DNA from: Thermothelomyces thermophilus ATCC 42464
Lineage: Eukaryota > Ascomycota > Sordariomycetes > Sordariales > Chaetomiaceae
Direction: 5' to 3'
Length of the DNA stretch: 64,000 nucleotides
Assembly: GCF_000226095.1 (NCBI RefSeq)
Contig: NC_016472.1
Span: forward strand, 1,612,001 to 1,676,000
The notes below the pieces were generated by a model. It saw nothing but the letters and a program-made list of their open reading frames with translations. It ran no database searches and was not told the DNA's origin. Each line of letters begins with the position of its first letter. Within the stretch, counting starts at the first letter, position 1. Below are positions 1 through 12,280 of this stretch, in pieces. The position numbers and the translations under genes are program-made.

Positions 1-2
1 AG

Positions 3-623
3 TGCGTCCTCGGCGTCATCTTCGACTCGGACCGCGAGTCCCCGCTTCCGACCCCGTCCGACCCGGACCCGGCCCCGCGCGGGGCCGACACGGTCCAGGG
101 CACCAAGCTCACCGTCATGATGGGCGGCCACTACTACACCGACTGGCCCCTGCACGTCACGGCGAACACGTTCCGCGCCAAGAAGGCGGCCCTCGCCGCC
201 GTCGAGCGCCACCTGCGCCTGCCGCCCGAGCTCACCGAGCAGGCGCACGCCTCGGCCAAGCTCTGCCGCGACTGCATCCCCCAGCCCCTCGTCGGCCACG
301 CAAGGCGCATGCGCGCCGCCCACTCCGAGCTCGAGTGGACCTTCAAGGGCCGCCTCGCCGTCGTCGGCCAGAGCTACCAGAACCCGGGCGTGCTCAACAT
401 GCTGCGCGCCGCCAGGGACGTCGCCGTCCAGATCGCCGGCCGCGAGGAGGGCGCCGCCGCCGAGTGGTCCGTCGGCGACACCGGGCTCGAGCGCTTCACC
501 CGCCAGCCCAAGTACCTGTCCCTGCAGAGGCACATGCTGCCCCTGCGCTACGGGAGCGGCGCCTTTGTCGACGAGTCCGGACAGGTCAGGCTGAGGGAGG
601 GCGCCTTGGGAACCGGAGGGTGA
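3..623 (+). CDS. hem14: Protoporphyrinogen oxidase, C-terminal part (5' end outside window)
   Basis: The frame is open from the window edge to TGA at 621-623 (206 codons). It resembles the C-terminal half of fungal protoporphyrinogen IX oxidase, the FAD-dependent mitochondrial enzyme that oxidises protoporphyrinogen IX to protoporphyrin IX in haem synthesis. Diagnostic pieces are a TKLTVMMGGHYYTD segment, CIPQPLVGHARRM (the family's Pro-Gln...VGH stretch) and, near the end, GRLAVVGQSYQNPGV followed by a RAARDVAVQIAG helix, which matches the C-terminal FAD-binding strand-helix. A Ser/Pro/Asp-rich insert precedes the MMGG segment. No intron is seen in the visible part. Codon use is strongly G/C-ending, unlike the repeats further right. 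The next gene, med14, is convergent. Other flavin amine oxidases share this fold, but the PQ..VGH pattern favours Hem14. Confidence 0.8.
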   Translation, partial: CVLGVIFDSDRESPLPTPSDPDPAPRGADTVQGTKLTVMMGGHYYTDWPLHVTANTFRAKKAALAAVERHLRLPPELTEQAHASAKLCRDCIPQPLVGHARRMRAAHSELEWTFKGRLAVVGQSYQNPGVLNMLRAARDVAVQIAGREEGAAAEWSVGDTGLERFTRQPKYLSLQRHMLPLRYGSGAFVDESGQVRLREGALGTGG

Positions 624-1497
624 TGGTGAGGCCAACTGAAGCATGAAGAAAAGGGGGGAGGGGGGGAGGGTCCGCCCTGCGGCTGGCACCACCCGTAGAT
701 TTATCTGTTGTGTGCTTGCGTGCGTTGCGCGCGCGCGGGTGTGTAAAATAAGCCGGGCATTGTCCGTTCAGAGGAATGTATTGTAAATCTATATATACAT
801 ATATATAGTCTTCGAAGAAGACAAGAAAGAAATCATGCAAGACAAAAAGCACAAGCCAAAGATGTATTACGAAACGTACTTCCACCCCCACGTGCACAAC
901 CTTCGAAGTCATCAGGAGAAAGAAAATAACGACTCTGAGAGAACCACCACCGTATCAGAAACGACGCGGCCCAGACGATGGGTCCCGCGCGTCTTTCCTT
1001 GTTTTTGTGTGTGTTTTATGCTGGTATCATCGCCTATCTAAAAAGCCATTCCACAGCCCCAATGATCTGATATGACATATGACATGGTATCCCGTCCACC
1101 GCGCCCCTCTTCTCCTCATGTCCGTTCACACGTCCCTTGCTTTTCTGTCCTTGTCCTGTATTTGGATTTCCGCCCCGGCAGCCTTGTGGGCTTCTCAAAA
1201 CCCAAACCCTTCCTCCCTTTCTCCCCACAAACAAGACCCCAATTCCTGTTCCCGCTCCTCTTGCTGTGTCGTGTCGGGCCAAAAACAAAAAAAAAAGTGA
1301 ATGCACAACATGATACCATACAAAAAAGACGCCAACACGCTAGAATGCTGCCAGGCACTGGTCGGTCCCCGCCCGTAGGGAATAAGCCGTCGTGCGCCGA
1401 CGGAAGAGAAAGAAGAATAAGCCGGCCAGAGCAACCACAGTCACGGCAGATCGGTTTTCGTCAGAGAAACGCACCCCGCCGGTTGGCTTCCTGAGGT
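624..1497. other. Convergent intergenic region hem14/med14
   Basis: The 3' untranslated regions of two converging genes are expected here. It contains a G-rich run (about 653-672), an alternating TA/CA stretch near 790-810 and a long A-run near 1286-1300. No supported gene; the short open frames have no recognisable content. Confidence 0.6.
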
Positions 1498-4400
1498 CTA
1501 GTCGAGAACCACCACGGGCGCGTTGTTGTTGCCTACGCCGCCTCCGCGCTGCTGACCCTGCGCCTGGGCCTGACCATGCATCTGCTGCTGCAGTCGTGCT
1601 TGTTGTAATTGCTGTTGCTGTTGCTGTTGCTGCTGTTGGTACTGTGCTTGTTGGCCCTGCTGGAGCGGGTGTGGAAATCGCCCAGGCGCGCCACTACCGT
1701 GCAGCGGGAGAGCCGGCTGCTGTTGCTGCTGTTGCTGCTGCTGTTGTTGCTGCTGTTGCTGTGGTTGCTGCGGCTGTTGTGGTTGCTGCTGATTTTGCAG
1801 CTCTAGGGCTTGAGGTTGTTGCGGACGTTGGGTGGGTTGCGGGGCTTGCGCCGGCGCCTGCTGCGGAGGCGCTGGTGTACCGGCCAGTGACTGGAGCGCT
1901 TCGTCAATGAGGGCCAAAAGATTGCCGATCCCGTCGTCCCAGGTCGCCGCCGCGCCATTCATGAGGCCCTTAAACCCGCGACCGTTTGTCGACCAGACGC
2001 GCTGTTTCAGGACCCTGTTGAATTCATCATTCTCGTTGTTGACATTCGTGTCTGTTGCTGGACGGTAAACGTGCCACGTGAGCTCGCCGCCCTTGTCGCG
2101 GGGCCGAATATCCAGGTGCAAGCGGCGATTTTTGGCCCCCGTGAGTGCAAAGCGTATTGTCACCCAATCCATCGATTTGTGGAAGACGTAACACGTCCCT
2201 TGCTCTTTGGCGAGGACAGCGTCCCAGGAAATTTGGAGCCGTTCCAGTGCTTCGAAAAGTGGGAGCGTGAAAAGCAGCCAAGAAGGGAGCTTTTTAAATT
2301 GAGGCGAATTGGCCGTGGCCCGCAGGAAGTCGAGGACTCGCAGATGTGGGTTGCCGGGTTCGAGCATGACATTTACCCCTTGCTCCCCGGCAAGACCAAG
2401 CCGCACTTTCCATGACCGCTGAGTGTTGCCATCTGAAGACGATGATTGATCGGGTTGTGAGAGCTCCGGAGCGCGAATTGCCGATGCCTTGGCGCTGTAT
2501 GAAAAGACGACTTCACGGAGAGTGATCCTTTCCGGAGTCACATGCTTGCCGCCGCGTCCGAGGCCGTCAACGATGCCCACAAGGCGATCGAGAGCCTGCA
2601 TGCGGGCACGGAGAAGGGGAATCGCTCCAGAACTGCTATCCGGCTGAAGTCGGAGGATAAATTGGCCAGCTCGGTGGTCATATAGCACATCCCGATCAAG
2701 ATTGCGCTCAAGGAGTTGCAATCTGGAGCGGTTTGTGACGTCGACTTTCGCCTCCACCATGACCCTCTGGCGTGCAGGCTGCCTCTGGGGCGAGCGGAGG
2801 TCGGCAAGAAGCTCACGGTATTCCGATATTGGGACGGGCGCTGGGCCTTTGTAAGCGAGTGGGATGAACTTTGCCGCCCACGTTGTTCGCGAGGCGTCGT
2901 CGGAACCGGGTTGGCGCGCCAACATATCCGCCGACAGCACATATGTTGTCAACGAACCGCTCTCGCGGAACTTGCTTGCGGTGTGCGGCACACGTTGCTG
3001 GTGGAGACCACGAAGATCGTCAATCTGGGCCATGATATTTGCTGTGTGCTTTGTGAGTTTCGGAATGAGACTAGCTGCTGGTGGAAGCAGATCGGTGGGC
3101 GTGATGGGAAGCTCGGTAAAGGTACTTATACGGAAGCCCGGCAAGCCGTGTCCCTCGGCGGTGCTTGATGTGCGTTAGCGTAGAGCAGAGGCATACACAA
3201 GGAACGATGCACTTACACCTCGATGAGCCACCACCGGTCTCCGCCAAGACTCAAGCTCATCATGGCAAACCATTGCGCGCTCCACCGAGTGTTCCTCATC
3301 CACATGGCGTAGAACGGCTCCCGTGTCGTTGGAGCATGTGAGTAAACGACGCGCTTCACCTCGTCCGAAGGGACGGGAGCTTGCGGGAGGATGACCCAAT
3401 CGGCAGGTTTCGGCAGCGTCCTCAGGTAACGCACCGTGTAAGCCCACCTCAAGGCCTCTAGCATGCCCGGGCCTTCGGTTGCCGGGTTGCGCGAGGAGTT
3501 GAGCCTGTGTGCCCATTCAAGCCCGATGAGGGACCGGTCGACGAAATAGAAATTTCCCGACCACGTGCCGATACTGAGGACGGCGTCGGCTTTACCGAGC
3601 AGCTGCATTGTGAGCGCGGAGTCGGTTCCCGGCTGGTCCGAGATGCGCAACGCCAGCTTTCCCTGCTTCCGCGCATACCGGGGCTTGCCCTGAAGGGTGT
3701 TGAAGATCGTCGAAAGGAGGTGCTGGATGTGCCTCGAAATGACCGCCGTCAACAACTTCTCGGTGGAAATGTTATCCGCATCGAACGGTATGTCGGCATC
3801 CTTGACCTTTTTCCCGTCGCGGAACCACTGCAATACGAGGCGACTCGGGGAATTCGGATCGGAGCCCCCCTCGGAGTTCTTGCCGCTATGTGTGCCGAGT
3901 AAGATCCAGCTTTCAGACCCCTGGGTGTGCGAACTCTGAACCCAGTATTGAATCCCTAGGGCCCTATTCAGCCTCTCCACCCTCAATGTCTCCGCCCACA
4001 ACCCAGTACGGTTGAGCTCAACAGCCTGGCGTGTGAACTCGCCAATCTTGGCAGTGAGAGCCATCTCATGCAGGTATTTGTAGCACCCCGGTAAGCCCTC
4101 AGTCTCGAGAATCTTGTTCACCCGGCCCTCAATGAATCCCCTGGCTCCGTCCGAGAGTTTCGGGGGTGCCGGGCTGAAGAGGGGGCGGTAATCGAGGAAC
4201 CAGAACTGCGTGCCGAAATCCTCGTCGGATATCGTCAGATCGACCTCAAACTCGCCAGGCACGGTAAAGGTGACTCGGCCATTGTCGATCTTATACTGCT
4301 TCCACGGTTCTGGAATCTGCTCGTACTCGTGAAGTTGAAGTCTCATGTGCAAGGTCACCTCGATTTCATTCAGCCAATGCGATATCTCTTGCGCCTCCAA

Positions 4401-5200
4401 TGGCGGTTTGGGAAGATAACCAAACTAGCAAATCGGTTAGTTCGTACGGAGCTTGCAGAAACCCGGAGCAGTTTTCAACCTACATCTGGCATCCAGTGTA
4501 CCGCTCCGGCGCTGAGAACCTCTAGCGCAGTCTTCAAGTCCGGGCTCGGGACCTTGGCGAATGCCATCTCTTGCTTTACGTGAATCATATTCCAGAACGC
4601 CTTGTTGTACAATTCCAATTTTTCGGCAAGATGTATCCTCAAGTCAATCAGCTTGCCAACTTCGTCGGCGTTTCTGGCCCACTCGGTGATGACCAATGCC
4701 TTGACCCATCTCGAGTGAAGATCTTGGATGAACTTCAGGAGCATCGTCTTCTTGTCCAAGCTTTCGGGGGAGGTATCTTCGAAGACATTACCGGGCATCT
4801 TGGCGCCTCCATTGGCAGTGTTAACGCTGCCATTGATGCCGCTGTTGATGGGACCCTTAGCATTGCCGTTACGAGTGTGCTCAGGAAGAGGTTTGGATGC
4901 CAATTCAAGGATGAGCTCCTGGAGTTTCATATGCGAGAATTGGGCAAGCCTGGTCAACAAAAGACTAAGCGGCATCACGCCCTCCGTTATATGCTGGAGT
5001 TCGTCTGGTGGCTCCTCCTTCTTGACGTCCCTCAGGCTGCTCCCCAGCTTGCTGTAGTCGATGGCCGGTCCATTGTCAACTACCTTGTTGCCTGTTGTTG
5101 GAGACTCTGATTTGACGGGCACGTCATCGCCACTGACGCCATTAACGATGGAACCTCTGGCCTTGTCGGGGGGGGTGCTGTCGTGCATGCCGCTGTCCAT
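1498..5200 (-). CDS. med14: Mediator complex subunit 14 (Rgr1)
   Basis: Mediator tail/scaffold subunit that links transcription factors to RNA polymerase II in the nucleus. Three exons were placed by hand: 5200-4484, 4424-3217 and 3163-1498, with introns of 59 bp (GTAGGT, CTAAC branch, TAG) and 53 bp (GTAAGT, GCTAAC branch, AAG). They join in frame to 1196 residues, normal for a filamentous-fungal Med14. The N-terminal region holds the conserved VMPLSLLLTRLAQFSHMKLQ helix. Across intron 1 the join restores HWMPDFGYLPKPPLEAQEI, a hallmark of the family and good proof of the splice. The C-terminus (about the last 110 residues) is Gln/Pro-rich with pure Gln runs. The start at 5200 is the first ATG after an in-frame stop. 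The gene converges on hem14 and lies head-to-tail with zwf1, 2.1 kb away. Confidence 0.93.
1600..1795 (-). repeat. CAG/CAA trinucleotide tracts coding polyglutamine in med14
   Basis: Two blocks of mixed CAG/CAA (CTG/TTG on the plus strand), around 1600-1645 and 1718-1795, encode long Gln runs in the Med14 C-terminus. The interruption by CAA codons should slow slippage, but length polymorphism between strains is likely. Confidence 0.85.
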
Positions 5201-7293
5201 TTCGAGACCGGCTTCTGCGCCACAGACCCCTACAGCGCCTTCAACCGTGACTGTCTCGACAAGGCTGACCTAGGAGATCTCCAAGCCTCAGGAAGACCGG
5301 CGCGTGAAAAGGAGCGGGGGGAATGTGAGTGGCGTGAGGTACTGGATGTCGAGCTCCCGAGAATGAGTAGATGCGCCGATGAGAAAGTGGAAGGGTATGG
5401 CGATAGGGCGTGCCCTTGGTCGCCTGGCAGGTTATGCCGTCAAAGCAGAGGGGGGGATCTAGTTGCTAAGGTGAGACACGGAGAGGTAGTTCCAAGTTTC
5501 TCCGCCGGTTGCTGTTGATGCGGATCTCGTTGTCGGCGGGCGAAGTTCAGAAAGGAGAAAGTGGAGTCGAAGAGAGCGGCTCCCGAATTCCATGCGGTCG
5601 GTCGGCGGATCGGTCGCCGTTGGCTGAGCTGAGGCTTTCTTTTCGACCGAGCGAGGAGTATAAGGCGGGAGGCGAAACGCGATGCTGCCGAAGAAAGAGA
5701 AAGGCTGACGAGCCAAAATCGCCGAGAAGCAGCGACTGCGCGCCAGCACCTTGCCAGTCGCGGGCTTAGAAGACAGGGCAAGAATCGGCGATGCGAAAAC
5801 CCATTACTTCCAGATCCGATTCCGCACCGCGCCTAGCGCCCGTAATTGCTGAGTTGGATTTCTCGTTTCGGTTCGAGAGGGCAGTAAATCGATCGTTAGA
5901 GCTGCTCTTGGCTTCCGACTCCCGTCTCCTATCGTTGGAAAACGCTCGGAGTGTCACGAGCAACGATTCGATATCGCAGCGTTCCAACTTGCTTAATTAA
6001 ACCATGCGCTCTGTGTTTCTTGTCGAGGGAGCGTCGCTCTCGGTTTACAGTCGCGGTTGGAATCGTCGCGGTTCCGTGGTGTTGAACTGTTCCAGAGGAA
6101 TCTGCCGCCCAGTGCCAAAGAACGGCAACCATCTCTCAGGCGAACAGGGGTGGGGGCTATGCTCCACTAGAGAACAGGGGTGCTGCTTTGGTGCCCGGAA
6201 AGTTAGGCGCAAATACCTTGGCAATACGAAATACGTTGCAGATAACATTGAAAATGGAGGGCACGAAGCAGGGAGGCATCACTGTAAGCTATGTACGGAT
6301 TACATACACAATCCGTACACCCCGTACTCCGTTCTACCTACCTAGGTACATACCTACCATACCTACTTTATATAAGCCTTCCATACGCGTGCAGTGCATG
6401 CTGGTACGCTAAGACACGGCCGCGACAGCCTTTTGTTTCCTCCCGACCCCCTCGCCCCCCCACCCCCGATGTCACTCTTGAACACCGCGTTTGCTGTGAA
6501 ACGCTGCCCTGTGCTACGCGACAGAATACCTCGCTAACATTGTGTCTTTACTTTCTGAGCTACCAACTAAATGTCCTGCTATGTAGTCAATGAAAGCTAT
6601 CTCGAGCAGGGCGGACTTGGCCAGCTCGAGTTGACCGGAATTACATCCATATTGCGCAAACTCGATTCCAGGGCCCTTGGGACTCCCTTACGTCATTCAA
6701 GATATTGCGGAACTCGGAAGTGGCCCGACGACGGCCAACCTGTGCCTTAAAGAAAGTAGTCCATTGAGCCGGGACGAATTTCTCTTCTGAAAATAACTAC
6801 CCATTTGCACCGTTGGAGGGTGGGCTGCAACACCAAGCAAGCGATAGCGTCCTCTCCTGGCATACACCCACTGAAGGATTTGAACCATGTTTCTTCACCA
6901 CGTGAAAATATCTGGCTGCCAGTTACAACCCGTGTAAACGTTGAATTTACCTGTTGAACCTGGTCATCCCAAAGGCTCTTATCCCTCCCTGCGTGGCTTG
7001 TTGGCTAACAGATCGAAATTTCCGATGAAGCAAGAAAGCAACACGGCTACAACCTGCAGCTGCTTCGAAAGATCCCGTTGCTATCCACCCATTTTCCTGC
7101 GTTGCCCCGCGCCTTCCCAGTGTTAAAGTCTAATCGTGCCGTGCCGTGCCCTGCCCTGCCCAAAAACGCAAAAGTCTTAAGGAACGCCCAACAGGGCTTA
7201 GTTGAGCGTGACCGAGGTCGTAATGCGCTCAGCTGCGGTTTAAGACTATCGCTTTAAGCAGCATTTGCATGTTCACCTGCGAGCATCAACTTC
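5201..7293. other. Intergenic region between med14 and zwf1
   Basis: This 2.1-kb gap holds the med14 promoter and leader (5201 to roughly 5.8 kb) and the zwf1 3' region. A low-complexity patch rich in TACCTAC/GTAC steps lies near 6295-6375 followed by TATATAAG. The open frames seen here lack domain content and splice logic, and no tRNA-like cloverleaf was found. Confidence 0.5.
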
Positions 7294-9249
7294 TCACAAC
7301 TTGTTGCCCGGGCCCAGAGCCGAGGTTGTCGGCCACTGATATCCAGCGGCATCACTGAACTTGTAGCCGTAAGACGAGGTGAAGTCATCGAGCACAGCCG
7401 GACCACGAGAGCCTGAAAAGGAAGTCAGCTTTGGAAACAATGGCGGGCAGGAATAGCATGATGTCTAGAACCCGCTTACCATATGGGTACTCCATGGGAA
7501 TGATCTCCTTGTTGTCGTCCAAGTAGTGTAGCAGAGGTGTAAAGATCCTCCAGCTGGCGTCGAGCTCGTCGTCTCTGACAAAGTTGGAGTGGTCGCCCTT
7601 CAGGCAATCGAGGATTAGCGACTCATACGCCTCAGGGATCTTGAGATCGGAGAATCGCCTGCGGTATGTGAGGTCGAGCTCCGTCACCACCGTCTGCATT
7701 GTCAGGCCCGGAAGCTTCGAGTTCATTTTAATGTAGACGCTCTCATTAGGCTGGATGCGCATGACGAGCTCGTTCCTCGGAATGTCCTTAAAGATCCCGG
7801 AGGTGACGTCCTTAAACTGAACGCGAATTTCCGTCTTTTGCTCGTTAAGCGCCTTGCCCGCCTTCATAATGAAGGGCACGCCGTCCCACCGCTCGTTCTT
7901 GATGTAGGCAACGAGCGCGCAGAAGGTGGGGCACCGCGAGTCCTTGGGAACAGTGTCGTCCTCCTTGTATGCCGGCTTGCTACCGTCCAGCGACTTCCCG
8001 TACTGGCCGATGATAACGTTCTTGGGCTCGATGGCGGGAATAGCACGAAGTACCCGCACCTTCTCGTCGCGAATGTCCTCGGCGGAGAAGGAAACCGGCC
8101 TCTCCATGGCAAGCAAGGTCAAAACCTGAAGTAGATGGTTCTGCATCACATCGCGAATAATGCCAAACTCGTCAAAATATCCACCGCGCCCCTCGGTTCC
8201 AAACGGCTCCTTGAATGTGATTTGCACATTGTCGATGTGGTGCCTGTTCCAAGTCGCGCCCAAGAAGGAGTTGCCGAATCGCAGAATGAGTATGTTCTTC
8301 ACCATTTCCTTGCCAAGATAGTGGTCGATGCGGAACAGCTCTTCTTCTTTCCAGTCAGGCTCAAGCGACTTTTGAAGCTCGCGGGAGCTCGCCAAGTCCT
8401 TGCCAAATGGCTTCTCGACCTGTCACAAGGGTTAGCAGGAGCAAAAGGTCCTCAGGGGACTCTGCGGGCTCACGATGACGCGGGCAATGCCCTTGCTTGG
8501 GTAACAGCACTTCTTCAGATGCTGCGAGACGATGGTGAAGACACTGGGCGGAAGTGCCATGTAGAACAATCTGTTGGTCTCTTTCCTTCCCTTCTCGAGC
8601 TCCTCGAGGTGCCTGTTGAGCTGCAGGAATGACTCGTCTTTGTCGTACTGGCCAGACACATATGTGCACAGGCTGCAGAACTCCTCCAGCTGTTGTTCGA
8701 TGTCCTTCGTAGGTGTCTTGATATACGACTTGATGCGACGAAGGAATTCGTCGTGGTCCATCTTTGTTCGCGCATATCCAACGATTCTGATATCCGTGGG
8801 CAGGAACTGGTTTCGGTACTACCAAGACGTTTAATCACTCGATCTCCCAGCGTTTCCGGTGAGTATTTTCCAACTTACGAGTCCAAAAAGGGCAGGAAAC
8901 TAAGCATGGTCAGCCGGCAAGCACGTCAAACATTGGGGGGTTGGCTGTCAAGATACGTACCGTTTTCTTCTTAGCGAGGTCGCCGGAGGCGCCAAGGACA
9001 ACGATGACGGTGTTGTCCTTGAGCTCGACGGAGCTGCAAAGCAGTCAGAATGAGGCTCAAATTCGGGTCGCTTGAATTCATGGCTGTTCTCGGGACATTT
9101 CCTTGAGTGCGTCCTGCCAATGAAGCCAAAACTCTGTCTTGGAGGCAGTTGCGCTGAGCTGTACGAAATAGCCCGACCCAGCTCCACTGAAATTGTCGTC
9201 ATGAGATGGCGGGGCTCACTCACCCTCCAGAATGCAAATTAGAGGCCAT
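7294..9249 (-). CDS. zwf1: Glucose-6-phosphate 1-dehydrogenase
   Basis: First enzyme of the oxidative pentose phosphate pathway: glucose 6-phosphate + NADP+ to 6-phosphogluconolactone + NADPH, cytosolic. Six exons: 9249-9224, 9033-8961, 8899-8879, 8818-8474, 8419-7480 and 7412-7294. All junctions are GT..AG and the sum is 508 codons (507 residues), the usual size. The NADP-binding motif GASGDLAKKK lies at residues 23-32, EKPFG at 157-161, and the substrate/catalytic signature RIDHYLGKE at 185-193 (active-site His in the family). The last exon restores the C-terminal SRGP...GYKFSDAAGYQWP ending. Exon 1 codes only eight full codons, and exon 3 is a 21-bp microexon (FPALFGL). The ATG at 9249 is the first in frame and gives the expected short N-terminus before the Rossmann motif. 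Confidence 0.96.
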
Positions 9250-11563
9250 CTTGTCCAGGGCTCTATTGTACAAATATTTGATTGAGTCCGCGCCAAAGAT
9301 CGGAGGACTTCAGGCTGGTCCGAAGTAGGCGGAATGGCTGTGTCGACTGAGGGGAGGGGGAAAGAATATCGGAGTTCGTTCGAGCTGGAGGTTTCGGGGT
9401 TAATAGTATTTGAACCGGGCAGGGGCGATGGGTGATGAGCAAAGGGCTGGAGCTCAAGAGCAGGGCATTTGCGACGAGGGGCAGCTTACTCAGGGACCCC
9501 GCCTTTACGTATCGGCCTACCACAGCAAGGCGAGCCTGGGCCGGGAATGCTAACCCTTGGAACCCAACTCCTTCCTGTGTACCCTCCGAATTCTCCGGAT
9601 GGGCACACGCCCCTCACTGGATTTGTAACCAAGAACCCTTGGGGCGCCGCATGTGTGAGGTATAAACAGCCGTGGTGATTAGTTTGCTTTGTTGATAACG
9701 CCTGTCGGTTGCTGCTACGTGGTTGACGCCCTGCCCTACGTCATGGATCTTTAAAGGCTGAACAGGCGAACGCTCGTGCAGGTACCGATTTGTCACTACA
9801 GGATGCCTCCAGCATCCAAATTCAAGAGCCATACTATGTTGCATAATGTGGCAGAAATGCATGCTACGCCGGAAATCTGAGTAAACTTGACAAATAATGG
9901 GAGAATGGGGAGGGCAACCTGGAAGAGCGAAGATGGCACTACGTCCTAACTATTGTATGGACCATATACTCCGTACCAGTCAGATAAATTTCACCTCCAC
10001 AACCCAAGCGCTTTACCAAGTGCCCATTTCAATTCCAGGAGAAGCAGCCAAGCATCGCGCCCATAGCCGAACCCGTGGGGACACCATGTCGAAGGCTCTC
10101 CCGGTAATTTGGCTAATCTCATCTCGGGGTTGGACCCTCTGCAGCATCTAAGGTCGGAAGGGCTCAGAGGTAACGCAGGGCTGTTGATCCAGCCGCTGCG
10201 GGGCATTCGCATCTTGTTGGGATGGTGGTGGTGGAGCAAGATCAGGTCGGTCGCGGCGAGCCGAGAAAGCTCTTGCCAACGTGCATGCGTCGCAAGGCGG
10301 TAATTGCCCCCGGAGAAATACCGCAGGACCCGTGGACCTGTGTGGATGGGCTGTCTTGACACTAAACCGCCAGACAGGCAAAAATCGCACGTTGACGGAG
10401 GTCAAGGAATTGCGTTGAGCAGGCTGGATCCGCCGACCGGCAGAATTCCCCTGCCCCCACGCGACGTGTTTGGTAATGTAGTGTATACCTGGTTAGCTTC
10501 GTTCGGTGCATTGAAGAGCGAGTATTGAAGTCCGGTCGCCTCAGTTTTGCGACTCCTCGGCATGCCTGCTTTGAGAATTTGATGTGCGCACGACAACAGC
10601 AATTTTTGCCTACATCTCCGCGGGATAACCACGTTTGAGTGAAAAACTGGAGGTGCTCTAGGTCAAGGCTAAGGCTACCAACGCCCGTTGGACAAGTAGG
10701 GGATAGCCACAGCAGAAGAGCGTATCGAATATCCCTTTTGATCCAGTCGAAGCGGGCCAAGACTGACAAATTCGCCGTTTTTTTCTTGAGTCTATTTTGT
10801 TTCGTGATCGAGGTGACTCCGACATCCGGTCCGGCTTCGCATGTCTCGAGCGACAAGCTGTGGAGCTGAATTCCACTCTTTCGCATCTGCAGGGTTCCGA
10901 TTATCCGCTCCATTGTTAAGCCAGGACGGGAGCGGACAACCTTTCTGATGCTGTTGAGGAAAAGTTGCAACAATCGCAATAAGCGTGAGGCAATTACCCA
11001 ACCTCTAGCCTTCCTGGTTTGTCCAGGCTTCGTTCGAGCGATACATTTTCGATTATTGACCTTCTACTCCGTAAGTCTAATGCCCGATTGACCGAAAGCA
11101 AGAATCAGTACAGCAGCAGCAGTGCTGGCCGGAAAAGGAATGCCGAGTCCAGCGTTGTATTACAGCGCAACTGGCGCTTGCTACTAGTGTTTGTGATGGT
11201 GGATGCAAGAAGGGGGTTCCAGAAACTTAAGCAAATAATCGCCAATCCAACTGCATGTTGTCACTTGTGGCTTGCGCACCAGCCACAGACCCTGTTGGCT
11301 GAGCCACGATCGACCGAAGCCTTCCACATGCCAAGCCTTCGGCCAAGAGCCATAAACCGGTGCAACAGATAATCCGCCCCACAAAAGCTCAGAAAGCCCT
11401 ACCAGCCGCACCACGCGAATTTTTGAAATCGGCCGGGACATTGAAGCGCAAGAGCCACAACCACGTCGCCCAACGCCGGACCTCGAATCAGCACGACACA
11501 TTGCTGATATCCCTTGACCGTGGTCGGAAAAGACTGATCGATCGGGAACTCCAAACCGACAAG
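9250..11563. other. Intergenic region zwf1/rpl33 (divergent promoters)
   Basis: The flanking genes diverge, so both promoters lie here. A minus-strand open frame of 205 codons (10362-10979) has no recognisable domain, and opposing frames of similar length overlap it. No RNA gene was recognised. Confidence 0.5.
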
Positions 11564-12280
11564 ATGCCTAGTGAATCTGGTCATAGATGTGAGCGAACCT
11601 GGACTTGCTACTGTAGCCACACTGGTGCCGACCGATCTCGCACGGTTGCGATGATGTCTAGCACTGGTGTTGCTGAATTCGCTTTGCTTTGTTGAGTAAT
11701 GGCTAACTTTGTTCTCTAGTATACGTCAAGTGAGTACAACCCCTGGCGACAATTCCGAGAGCGCTCCAGCTGCGAAGTCGAACGCTTTGGATCCACGCGA
11801 TTCGAGATAAAGCGCCCTGAATTTCGATTGCCGATGAGCTCGAGACACTGACCGCCGCTGTCGCGTAGGGGTCGCCACCTGAGCTACCAGCGGGGCCGCC
11901 ACAACACCCACCCCAGGACCAGCCTGATCAAGATCGAGGGCGTCGACGACACTGCTGCTGCCAAGTATGTTGAAAAGTCGAATGTCAGATTAGCGGAGAA
12001 CGGGATTGACGGTGGATAACAGCTTCTACACCGGCAAGAGGGTCGCCTATGTCTACCGGGGTCAGAAGGAGGTGCGCGGCACCAAGATTCGGGTCATTTG
12101 GGGCAAGGTGACGAGGCCACACGGTACGACTCGACGGATATGATGCGCAATTAGATGGGCTGGGCTGATTTTTCTTCCACAGGCAACTCTGGTGTCGTTC
12201 GGGCGAAGTTCTCCACCCCCCTTCCTGCAAGGTCGTTTGGCGCCTCGGTTCGCATCATGCTCTACCCCTCCTCGATTTAA
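11564..12280 (+). CDS. rpl33: 60S ribosomal protein eL33 (L35Ae family)
   Basis: Structural protein of the large cytoplasmic ribosomal subunit. It is split into five short exons, so no exon stands out as a long open frame: 11564-11588, 11720-11729, 11869-11964, 12023-12123 and 12183-12280. Every junction is GT..AG and phases match, giving 330 bp and 109 residues, the normal family length. The protein starts [20 protein letters not shown], then [39 protein letters not shown], and ends [14 protein letters not shown], all signature stretches of eL33. Exon 2 is only 10 bp and supplies the LYVK codons across two introns. Intron 2 begins GTGAGT and intron 3 GTATGT. Early-intron-rich small ribosomal protein genes are typical of filamentous fungi. 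Confidence 0.95.

Noticed and set aside
2-646. 214-residue Arg/Pro-rich frame over the hem14 end
   Set aside because: Shadow frame of G/C-rich coding DNA; the overlapping frame matches protoporphyrinogen oxidase.
6800-6890. Possible tRNA (GGATTTGAACC-like stretch)
   Set aside because: No acceptor or anticodon stem could be paired around it on either strand.
10362-10979. 205-residue minus-strand open frame
   Set aside because: No recognisable domain, no family resemblance, and competing frames on both strands in the same stretch; not enough to call a gene.
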